Shown: piece after piece, positions 1 to 5,284 of the stretch
Numbering within the stretch: position 1 is the stretch's first letter
Layout: each line of letters begins with the position of its first letter
From: Gammaproteobacteria bacterium
GTDB lineage: Bacteria; Pseudomonadota; Gammaproteobacteria; SZUA-229
Direction: 5' to 3'
NCBI GenBank assembly: GCA_026998145.1
Contig: JALTRC010000122.1
Coordinates: 1-5,284, forward strand
Length of the DNA stretch: 5,284 nucleotides
Notes under the pieces: model-generated
Databases searched by the model: none
Told to the model about the DNA's origin: nothing
The model's input: only the letters and a program-made list of their open reading frames with translations
Made by a program: the position numbers and the translations under genes

Positions 1-602
1 ACAATCAGGCCGTTTTCTTCGGCAACGGAAATAAACAGATTGGGAAACACCAGACCCCGTTCAGGATGTTGCCAGCGCACCAGGGCTTCTACGCCAACCA
101 GTTTGCCCGTTTGAAAACATACCTGAGGCTGATAATGCAGCAGCAACTGATGTTGCTCTATGGCCTGTGTAAGCTCATCCACGGAAGCCAGCTCAGCCGT
201 GGCATTTTGTCGATTAGCCGAGTTTTCTTTTAGCTGGCTGGCATCCTGGAGAATTTGCTGTAACAGGGCAATCTGCACCGGTTTGGTAACACTGCCCAGC
301 ACATGCAGATCATGGGCTCTGGCCAGCTTTTCCGCTGAGTGCAAGACACCGGAATCCTGACCGCTAATAAATAGAATACTGGCATCGCAGGTTTTGGCGG
401 CCAGTTCACGAATAACCTCTATGCCATCCATATCCGGCATATTTAAATCCAGCAGGATAATATCGCTGGAACAGGTTTTCTGCTCAATGAATTCCCTTGA
501 TGTGGTGTATATTTGCTGCTGAAAGCCCGCCATTTCAACTATAACGGCCAGTAATTCTGCAACCTGTATATCATCATCAACTATATAAACTTTTGTTGTC
601 AT
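1..602 (-). CDS. REC-EAL response regulator, probable c-di-GMP phosphodiesterase (5' part only)
   Basis: The visible 200 residues hold a complete receiver domain and the start of an EAL domain; the rest lies beyond position 1. Receiver (about 3-120): acidic pair at D9-D10, phospho-acceptor D52 in LLDLNMPDMDG, the Thr/Ser site as S80 in FISG, and the K107-P108 pair in VTKP. A linker of about 30 residues follows, then EAL sequence from about 143, with HYQPQV (156-161) and the signature EALVRW (172-177), whose Glu is a metal ligand in active enzymes. Known EAL proteins hydrolyse c-di-GMP to pGpG, and this REC-EAL order matches RocR/PvrR/VieA-type regulators. The later catalytic residues are out of view, so activity is not proven. 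The ATG is 18 nt after the hybrid kinase stop in an AT-rich leader with no clear Shine-Dalgarno, which suggests coupling to upstream translation. The likely input is the neighbouring hybrid kinase. Confidence 0.95.
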   Translation of the reverse strand, partial: MTTKVYIVDDDIQVAELLAVIVEMAGFQQQIYTTSREFIEQKTCSSDIILLDLNMPDMDGIEVIRELAAKTCDASILFISGQDSGVLHSAEKLARAHDLHVLGSVTKPVQIALLQQILQDASQLKENSANRQNATAELASVDELTQAIEQHQLLLHYQPQVCFQTGKLVGVEALVRWQHPERGLVFPNLFISVAEENGLI

Positions 603-620
603 ATTAAAATAATTCGTGAG

Positions 621-3254
621 TTATGAATCTTTTACCGGTGCAGAGTCCAGTGCCTGTCTTATTGTTCGTAATAGTGTGCGAGACATATAAGGCTTACGTA
701 AAATATTAGTATGTAATTTTACACTTTTGTCGGTTTTATGCAGGCCACCACTAAAACCGCTGGTCATCTGTATTTTAAGATCAGGATAAATCTCCCGTGC
801 CTTTTTAGCCAGTTGATAACCATCCATTCCCGGCATAATAATATCGGTAAACAGTAAATCAACCTTATTATGTTTTAAATAATCCAGTGCAGATTCAGCA
901 TCTTTCATGGTAATAACCTGGTAGCCTGCACGCGTTAACACATCCTTTCCTAACTGTCTTAAACCCTCTTCATCATCAACCAGCAAAATGGTTTCATGCC
1001 CTAACAAACTCGCATCAAGTTCCCTGTCACTGTTTTTTTGCTCTTCAGCTGGTGCATAGTAACGGGGAAAATAAAGTTTAAAGCAAGTGCCTTTTCCAGG
1101 TTCAGATATAACGTCAATGGCACCCCTGGAGCGTTGTACAAAACCATACACCTGGCTTAGGCCCAGCCCCGTTCCCTTCTCCCCTTTTGTGGTATAAAAA
1201 GGATCAAATATTTTACTGCGGGTGTCTTCATCCATACCCTTGCCGGTATCCGTTAGGGTCAAGCATACATAATCCCCTGAAGGCAGATCCAGGTGTTTTG
1301 CCTGCTCGGCTGACAGGTTTACATTCCGGGTTTCAATATTCAGCTGCCCCTTATGTTCCATCGCATGCATGGCATTGATGGCCATATTGAGCAGAGCATC
1401 TTCAAAATCACTTTTATCCAGCCACACAGCCCAAAGCTCATCCTGTAATTCGAAATTCAGCTGAATACTGGCTGTCAGGGTTTTTTCCAGCATCAGGCGA
1501 CTGTCTTCCAGCAGCTGATTAAGCAGGCAGCTGCTGGCCGTGGTGATTTGCTGGCGGGAAAATGAAAGTAGCCGACGGGTTAATTTAGCGCCACGCTCAC
1601 CGGCCTGATAAATTTCCTGGGCATATTTATGTAGCTCGGGTTTATCGCTTAATTGAGCCTGCAGAATTTCCGCATAGCCCATAACAATGCCCAGCATATT
1701 ATTGTAGTCATGGGCGATACCGCCGGTTAGCTTGCCCAGAGCATCCATTTTCTGGGAACGGTTTAGCTGCTCTTCCAGCCGCTTACTTTCCGTAATATCC
1801 TGAACAGTGCCTACCGACTGTAGGGGATTACCATCAGAATCATAATAAGTTTCGGCTCTTTCTATCACAATTTTAATCCGTCCATCCGGTAGCAATAAAC
1901 GGTGCTGTATTTCGTATGGGGTTTTGTCTTCCAGTGATTTTACATAGGCGCGGTCTACCATCTCCCGATCATCAGGATGAATATGTTCTAAAAACAGATC
2001 ATAGGAAGGACTGGTTGTTGCCCTGTCCAGCTCAAAAATATTATAAACCTCATCCGACCAGTGTAACTCATGGGTTAATATATCCAGCGACCATGAACCA
2101 ATCTGTGCAACCCGCTGAGCTACTGCCAGGTTATCCTGCAGGGCGTATTCTTTCGTAACATCCCGGAACACCAGAATAACACCATGCACAACACCCTCAT
2201 CATCTTTAATCGGTGCTGCACTATCGGCTATTTGATGTTCGTGTTTATCCCTGGCGATTAAAACCGTATGATTGGCCAGGCCCACTATCTTGCCGGTTTC
2301 CAGCACTTTAAGAACCGGATTATCAACTGGCTTTCGGGTCTGGGCGTTAATAATGGTAAAAATATTAACCAGTGGTTTACCCATGGCTTCTTCTTCCGTC
2401 CAGCCACAGAGTTTTTCGGCAACCGGATTCATGCGCGTAACATAACCAAACTCATCGGTCGCAATAATACCGTCGCCAATACTGTCGAGGGTTAAGTCCA
2501 GCCGTTGCTCTCTTTCCCTTAATGCTTTTTCAACATCCTGTCTGGCTTCCACCATCTGGTTAAAGGCATCCGCCAGCTCATTAATATCGTGATCCCTGGA
2601 GCGCACATTAAATTTGGGAATTCTGTTACCCCCTGCAAAATCCTTGATCTCTTGGGTGAGTCGATACAGTGGCCGGGAAATATGTCGGCCAATAATAACA
2701 ACCAGCCAGATTGCAATCAGACCAATAAAAACCATACCCAATGACAGCCGCTGAATTGACTGATTAATCGTCTGAGTAATACCAGCCTGGGAAACCCCCA
2801 CATGTATATAGGAGGGTGTGCCAGCTATTAACGGCATTTCATATTCGGTTATGGCTTCCCCATTTGATGTAAAGTGCCAGATTTCCTTAAGCCGTTTTTC
2901 ATCTGAATATAATGGACTGGCATGGGCCGACATGCGTTCTGCCAGCACTCGAGGGAACCCCCCATAAAAAGAATGCGCAAAGATTCTGCCATGCAAATCT
3001 GTGACATATAAATATTTTATTGCTTTTCCGTTTACCGCTATTTTTTTTAATTGTTCTCTGACTTTTAAATGACGATTGTATATGGAATCATTAACCACAC
3101 CTTCAGCCACGGCACTGATCGCCTGCTCTAACCAGACTTTATTTTGATCCTGCAAATAGTGTCTAAGCTGGGTATTTAATACAATAACACTCACCAGCAC
3201 CATCAGACTTACCGTTGCAATAACCAGCAGTAACAATTTGGTTAGCAACTTCAT
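621..3254 (-). CDS. Membrane hybrid histidine kinase: Cache-like sensor, HAMP, two PAS, HisKA, HATPase, receiver
   Basis: This is an inner-membrane sensor kinase of 877 residues. Order seen: TM1 about 7-27; extracytoplasmic region about 28-170 with a Cache-like stretch (YLYVTDLHGRIFAHSFYGGF, 81-100); TM2 about 172-190; HAMP about 190-240; short helical linker; PAS about 250-368; PAS_3-type PAS about 380-490; HisKA about 500-568 with phospho-acceptor H515 in GGIAHDYNN; HATPase about 612-731 with N box N623/N627, G1 DTGKGMD (669-675), F box FDPFYTT (683-689) and G2 GTGLGLS (694-700); receiver about 755-870 with D760/D761, phospho-acceptor D804, T831 and K854-P855. All residues needed for autophosphorylation are present. 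No HPt domain follows the receiver. The ATG overlaps the lipoprotein stop as ATGA and has a good Shine-Dalgarno, so the two proteins are probably made in a fixed ratio. The REC-EAL gene downstream is the likely output partner. The PAS ligand or cofactor cannot be told from sequence. Confidence 0.97.
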   Translation of the reverse strand: MKLLTKLLLLVIATVSLMVLVSVIVLNTQLRHYLQDQNKVWLEQAISAVAEGVVNDSIYNRHLKVREQLKKIAVNGKAIKYLYVTDLHGRIFAHSFYGGFPRVLAERMSAHASPLYSDEKRLKEIWHFTSNGEAITEYEMPLIAGTPSYIHVGVSQAGITQTINQSIQRLSLGMVFIGLIAIWLVVIIGRHISRPLYRLTQEIKDFAGGNRIPKFNVRSRDHDINELADAFNQMVEARQDVEKALREREQRLDLTLDSIGDGIIATDEFGYVTRMNPVAEKLCGWTEEEAMGKPLVNIFTIINAQTRKPVDNPVLKVLETGKIVGLANHTVLIARDKHEHQIADSAAPIKDDEGVVHGVILVFRDVTKEYALQDNLAVAQRVAQIGSWSLDILTHELHWSDEVYNIFELDRATTSPSYDLFLEHIHPDDREMVDRAYVKSLEDKTPYEIQHRLLLPDGRIKIVIERAETYYDSDGNPLQSVGTVQDITESKRLEEQLNRSQKMDALGKLTGGIAHDYNNMLGIVMGYAEILQAQLSDKPELHKYAQEIYQAGERGAKLTRRLLSFSRQQITTASSCLLNQLLEDSRLMLEKTLTASIQLNFELQDELWAVWLDKSDFEDALLNMAINAMHAMEHKGQLNIETRNVNLSAEQAKHLDLPSGDYVCLTLTDTGKGMDEDTRSKIFDPFYTTKGEKGTGLGLSQVYGFVQRSRGAIDVISEPGKGTCFKLYFPRYYAPAEEQKNSDRELDASLLGHETILLVDDEEGLRQLGKDVLTRAGYQVITMKDAESALDYLKHNKVDLLFTDIIMPGMDGYQLAKKAREIYPDLKIQMTSGFSGGLHKTDKSVKLHTNILRKPYMSRTLLRTIRQALDSAPVKDS

Positions 3255-4228
3255 TGTGTCTTCTCCGGACTTGCAACAATACGTCCTGCTTCCAGCAGGT
3301 GCAAACGCTCCATGATTTTTTCCAGTTTTTTATAATCATCCGCCGATGCCTTTACAAAGCCACGGGGCATTTCAGTGAGATTCCAGTGATAAAGATTCTT
3401 TTTATCTTTTCCCTGAGGGTCAAATTTAATGAGTGCACGCCTGACATCTTCCCTGACTTTTTCAGGAACATCAGCTGTTGCGGCAATGCCGCTGGAGGGA
3501 TAATAATCCGATGAAGCCAGAATCCGCACAAGCCCCTGCTCTGCCAGACTTTGAGCCAGAGTATCCTGCATGCCACAGGCATCATACAATTTACTGACAA
3601 CCGCTTCAGCACAGGCCTGATGTGAGCCGGTAAAGCTATAAAACTCGAGATCATCCAGGCGAATACCGTGCTTTAGCAACATTAAACGGGGAATTAAATA
3701 GCCCTGTGTAGAATACTGGCTACCAAAGGCAAAACGCTTACCCTTAAGTTGTGATATTTTTTTAATGGGGCTATTAAAATCAACTACAATAACGGCCCGA
3801 TACTGACTCTCACCTTTAATATTAACCCCACGAACCAGAGGAATCAGCTGATACTGGCGTGCCATATTGACATAGTTCATGCCGCCTATTGCTACAAAGT
3901 CGATCTGCTTATGTAACAGCTCCGAATTTAAGCTTTCAGTATCGGTGGATAGTTGTATTTCAAAATGATAAGGCGTATTTTTTCTTAAATATTCAAGTAA
4001 TGACAAATACTGTCGTATATCTTCCAAAGGACTGCCCCGCAGTTCAAAACCAAAAATATAGGTATTTTGATCCCGCCGATGGGGCAATAGCTGACGGACT
4101 TCCGCATCACTGAGACGATCATTCAAATCAACTTCAGGGGCGCTGTTGAATGCATCACAGGAAAGAAGTAAAAAACCTGTCAGAAACATGCACAGGTAGC
4201 GTAAATATTCACGAGTCAGGCGGCTCAC
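3251..4228 (-). CDS. PhnD-like periplasmic substrate-binding lipoprotein, putative sensory partner of the hybrid kinase
   Basis: The protein has 325 residues from a GTG start. The N-terminus has Arg at 3, 6 and 10, a hydrophobic core (about 11-23) and lipobox LLSC with lipidated C24. Asp25 at +2 is the classical inner-membrane retention signal in enterobacteria. The mature part resembles the PhnD/phosphonate-binding family (type II periplasmic-binding fold): DFVAIGG (110-116), ISQLKGKRFAFGSQYSTQGY (158-177) ending the hinge region and binding loop, GSHQACAEAVVSKLYDAC (201-218), and the SSDYYPSSGIAA segment (239-250). These correspond to family signatures LKGK.vAF..p.S.SGY and GSH..a...V..g..Da. 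No ABC permease or ATPase gene is visible, and the gene overlaps the hybrid kinase by 4 nt, so a ligand-presenting sensor role is inferred rather than uptake. The frame is open upstream to an ATG at 4324, but that start would bury the signal peptide behind 32 polar and mixed residues and lacks a ribosome site. The ligand is unknown; phosphonate should not be assumed. Confidence 0.9.
   Translation of the reverse strand: MSRLTREYLRYLCMFLTGFLLLSCDAFNSAPEVDLNDRLSDAEVRQLLPHRRDQNTYIFGFELRGSPLEDIRQYLSLLEYLRKNTPYHFEIQLSTDTESLNSELLHKQIDFVAIGGMNYVNMARQYQLIPLVRGVNIKGESQYRAVIVVDFNSPIKKISQLKGKRFAFGSQYSTQGYLIPRLMLLKHGIRLDDLEFYSFTGSHQACAEAVVSKLYDACGMQDTLAQSLAEQGLVRILASSDYYPSSGIAATADVPEKVREDVRRALIKFDPQGKDKKNLYHWNLTEMPRGFVKASADDYKKLEKIMERLHLLEAGRIVASPEKTQ
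3263..3266 (-). promoter_or_regulatory. Ribosome binding site of the hybrid kinase, inside the lipoprotein coding region
   Basis: The minus strand reads GGAGAAGACACAATGA. GGAG lies 8 nt before the ATG at 3254, the best-spaced Shine-Dalgarno in the window. It supports this start, which places TM1 at the very N-terminus, and the ATGA overlap with the lipoprotein stop. Confidence 0.75.
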
Positions 4229-4232
4229 CGGG

Positions 4233-4237
4233 CTTCC
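4233..4237 (-). promoter_or_regulatory. Ribosome binding site supporting the GTG start of the lipoprotein
   Basis: The minus strand reads TGGAAGCCCGGTG. GGAAG sits only 4 nt from the GTG at 4228, closer than ideal. The neighbouring candidates, the ATG at 4324 and the in-frame ATG 13 codons downstream, show no comparable site. The GTG also gives the N-region arginines expected of a lipoprotein signal peptide, so it is the preferred start. Confidence 0.5.
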
Positions 4238-4260
4238 ATTTAAAATATTAGTAACATAGT

Positions 4261-4289
4261 ATTTTAGCTTGCATAAAGATAAGGGGGAA
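4261..4289 (-). promoter_or_regulatory. Possible weak sigma70-type promoter for lipoprotein, hybrid kinase and REC-EAL genes
   Basis: In the 148-nt gap after the phosphatase stop, the minus strand carries TAAAAT (4266-4261, five of six to the -10 consensus), preceded after 17 nt by TTCCCC (4289-4284, three of six to the -35 consensus). Transcription from here would leave a leader of about 25-30 nt before the GTG. The gap is AT-rich, so a chance match is possible. No factor-independent terminator was seen between the phosphatase and lipoprotein genes, so readthrough from the kinase/phosphatase genes may also occur. Confidence 0.3.
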
Positions 4290-4376
4290 TATCCTGTATT
4301 GCCGATCATTTGTCCAGCATCCATTCACTACTATGTTTATACTGGTTAAGGAACAGATACAGGCCCATGTGTTTTT

Positions 4377-5135
4377 TCAGCTGCAACGGCACATGGCAAT
4401 ACTAATATTATCAATTCCACCGGAATCCAGTGCCTGCTGGATTAAATGATTTGTGCAATCATCAAGCTCAGTATTTTCAATCAGACTGTTTTTAATATCC
4501 GCATCAGGCACGCAATCGGTCAAGCCATCGCTGCATAGCATAAATAATCTATTATGGCATTGATGATATTCCAGGCTGATTTCGACTTCATCATATAAAC
4601 CCAGGCCATTATTTAATACATGATGATAACTCGAGTGTAGAAACGCCTCATAGCTCAGGGTGCCATTATTTAACATTTGCTGTGCAACCGTGTGATCTTC
4701 AGTTATTTGCTGAAGATGATTGTTATGCCAGCAATAACAACGGGAATCCCCAACATGAGCCACAACCAGATTCTCACCATGGCGTAATAACAGCACCAGG
4801 GTTGTTGCCATGGATGAAAGCTGCGACTGTTGTTTTTGCATTTCACGAATAGCATTATTGGCATAATTAATGGCTGAATACGCCGTTTGTTTTAACCAGT
4901 TTTCAGAAAATCCATTGCCATTACAGGCCTGCTGTACAGATTCCTCTATAAACTCCATCACACAGTCCACCGCCAGCCGGCTGGCTATATCACCACCGGG
5001 ATGGCCGCCCACACCATCTGCAACCACACATATACTGACATCCGCATGTTGATATTGCTGACAGGCAAGGGAATCTTCATTGCGCTCTCGCACAAGGCCG
5101 GTGTGACTTGCTGTAAACATTTCAACATTTATCAT
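4377..5135 (-). CDS. PP2C-family (PPM) Ser/Thr protein phosphatase
   Basis: This is a 252-residue, metal-dependent phosphatase of the usual bacterial size for a lone PP2C catalytic domain, with no signal peptide or membrane segment, so it is probably cytoplasmic. Motifs in order: HTGLVRERNED (11-21), with the Arg and Glu/Asp of the N-terminal motif; VVADGVGGHPGG (37-48), with metal ligand D40 and G41; MATTLV (109-114); AHVGDSR (126-132); TEDHTV (145-150); CSDGLTD (201-207), with metal ligand D203; and GGIDNISI (239-246), with metal ligand D242. The catalytic set looks intact. The segment usually close to L-T-R-A-x-G is VLNNGLG (173-179) here, so its usual Arg is absent. There are twelve cysteines, many for a cytoplasmic protein this size. 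The ATG lies 10 nt after the stop of a Ser/Thr kinase gene, with a weak AGG 9 nt upstream. The pairing suggests it removes phosphates added by that kinase. An in-frame Met at codon 6 is an alternative start. Confidence 0.95.
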   Translation of the reverse strand: MINVEMFTASHTGLVRERNEDSLACQQYQHADVSICVVADGVGGHPGGDIASRLAVDCVMEFIEESVQQACNGNGFSENWLKQTAYSAINYANNAIREMQKQQSQLSSMATTLVLLLRHGENLVVAHVGDSRCYCWHNNHLQQITEDHTVAQQMLNNGTLSYEAFLHSSYHHVLNNGLGLYDEVEISLEYHQCHNRLFMLCSDGLTDCVPDADIKNSLIENTELDDCTNHLIQQALDSGGIDNISIAMCRCS

Positions 5136-5145
5136 TACTTTAAGC

Positions 5146-5284
5146 CTATTTGGATAAATGACATTTCATTGCCTGGGCCATTTCCTTGCCTGTTTGATAA
5201 CGTTTCTGGGGATTTTTCTGCAGGGCTTTATTAATGATGCGGGTAATAAAAGACGGCAGGTCTTCACGGACTTCCCGAATCGGG
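5146..5284 (-). CDS. Hanks-type Ser/Thr protein kinase, C-terminal end only
   Basis: Only the last 45 codons are in the window, ending in TAG. The peptide has the pattern of the end of a eukaryotic-like kinase domain: LPSFITRIINKALQKNPQKR (9-28) followed by YQTGKEMAQAMK (29-40). The KAL.K.P..RY signature contains the conserved Arg of subdomain XI (R28). The protein stops about five residues after that helix, so this kinase has no C-terminal PASTA or other sensor domain; any membrane or sensory part would have to be N-terminal, outside the window. The immediately downstream PP2C gene, 10 nt away, supports the assignment, since such kinases and phosphatases are often paired. The catalytic loop and ATP-binding site cannot be checked here. 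Confidence 0.85.
   Translation of the reverse strand, partial: PIREVREDLPSFITRIINKALQKNPQKRYQTGKEMAQAMKCHLSK

Noticed and set aside
160..360. Plus-strand open frame opposite the REC-EAL gene
   Set aside because: It is antisense to intact receiver and EAL coding sequence; the Ser/Ala/Cys-rich peptide is typical of an antisense shadow.
1187..2716. Short open frames on both strands inside the hybrid kinase gene
   Set aside because: They overlap well-conserved kinase and PAS coding sequence and look like shadow frames.
3254..3654. Open frames on the plus strand (3254-3514) and in another minus frame (3352-3654) within the lipoprotein gene
   Set aside because: Both lie wholly inside a gene with clear family motifs, and their peptides have no recognisable domain.
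3251..4228. Calling the lipoprotein a phosphonate transporter component (phnD)
   Set aside because: The fold family fits, but no permease or ATPase gene is nearby and the neighbour is a sensor kinase, so the gene symbol and ligand are not supported.
4293..4363. Inverted repeat CCTGTAT (4293-4299) and ATACAGG (4357-4363) in the gap before the lipoprotein gene
   Set aside because: The arms are 7 bp with a 57-nt spacer and no T-run on the transcribed strand. This fits neither a terminator nor a typical operator and could be chance.
4371..4376. T-run on the plus strand just past the phosphatase stop
   Set aside because: On the coding strand it is an A-run with no preceding hairpin, so it is not a terminator for the minus-strand genes.
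4870..5234. Two overlapping plus-strand open frames opposite the phosphatase start and the kinase end
   Set aside because: They are antisense to conserved PP2C and kinase motifs and have no recognisable content.

Overview
The window is a compact, one-directional block of signal-transduction genes, all on the minus strand. Reading in the direction of transcription (high to low coordinates), it holds: the 3' end of a Ser/Thr protein kinase gene (5284-5146, cut by the window edge); a complete PP2C-type protein phosphatase (5135-4377); a complete PhnD-like substrate-binding lipoprotein (4228-3251); a complete 877-residue hybrid histidine kinase (3254-621); and the 5' two-fifths or so of a REC-EAL response regulator (602-1, cut by the edge). 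No RNA genes, insertion sequences, CRISPR arrays or long repeats were seen, and no intergenic stretch exceeds 150 bases.

The sequence suggests a Gram-negative proteobacterium, most likely gammaproteobacterial. The clues are a lipoprotein with an Asp at the +2 position, a RocR/PvrR-style REC-EAL regulator, a Cache-like/HAMP/PAS hybrid kinase and moderate GC content by eye. This placement is an inference, and no genus is proposed.

The genes fall into two tightly packed sub-blocks. The kinase and phosphatase genes are 10 nt apart and form a classic writer/eraser pair for Ser/Thr phosphorylation. After a 148-nt gap with a possible weak promoter come the lipoprotein and hybrid kinase genes, which overlap by 4 nt (ATGA), and then the REC-EAL gene after an 18-nt gap. 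A plausible reading is that the lipoprotein binds a small periplasmic ligand and signals to the extracytoplasmic domain of the hybrid kinase, and that the output is c-di-GMP hydrolysis by the REC-EAL protein. The Ser/Thr kinase and phosphatase may modulate this pathway or simply sit next to it. The protein families are clear from motifs. The ligand, the phosphotransfer route and any crosstalk are inferred from gene order alone.
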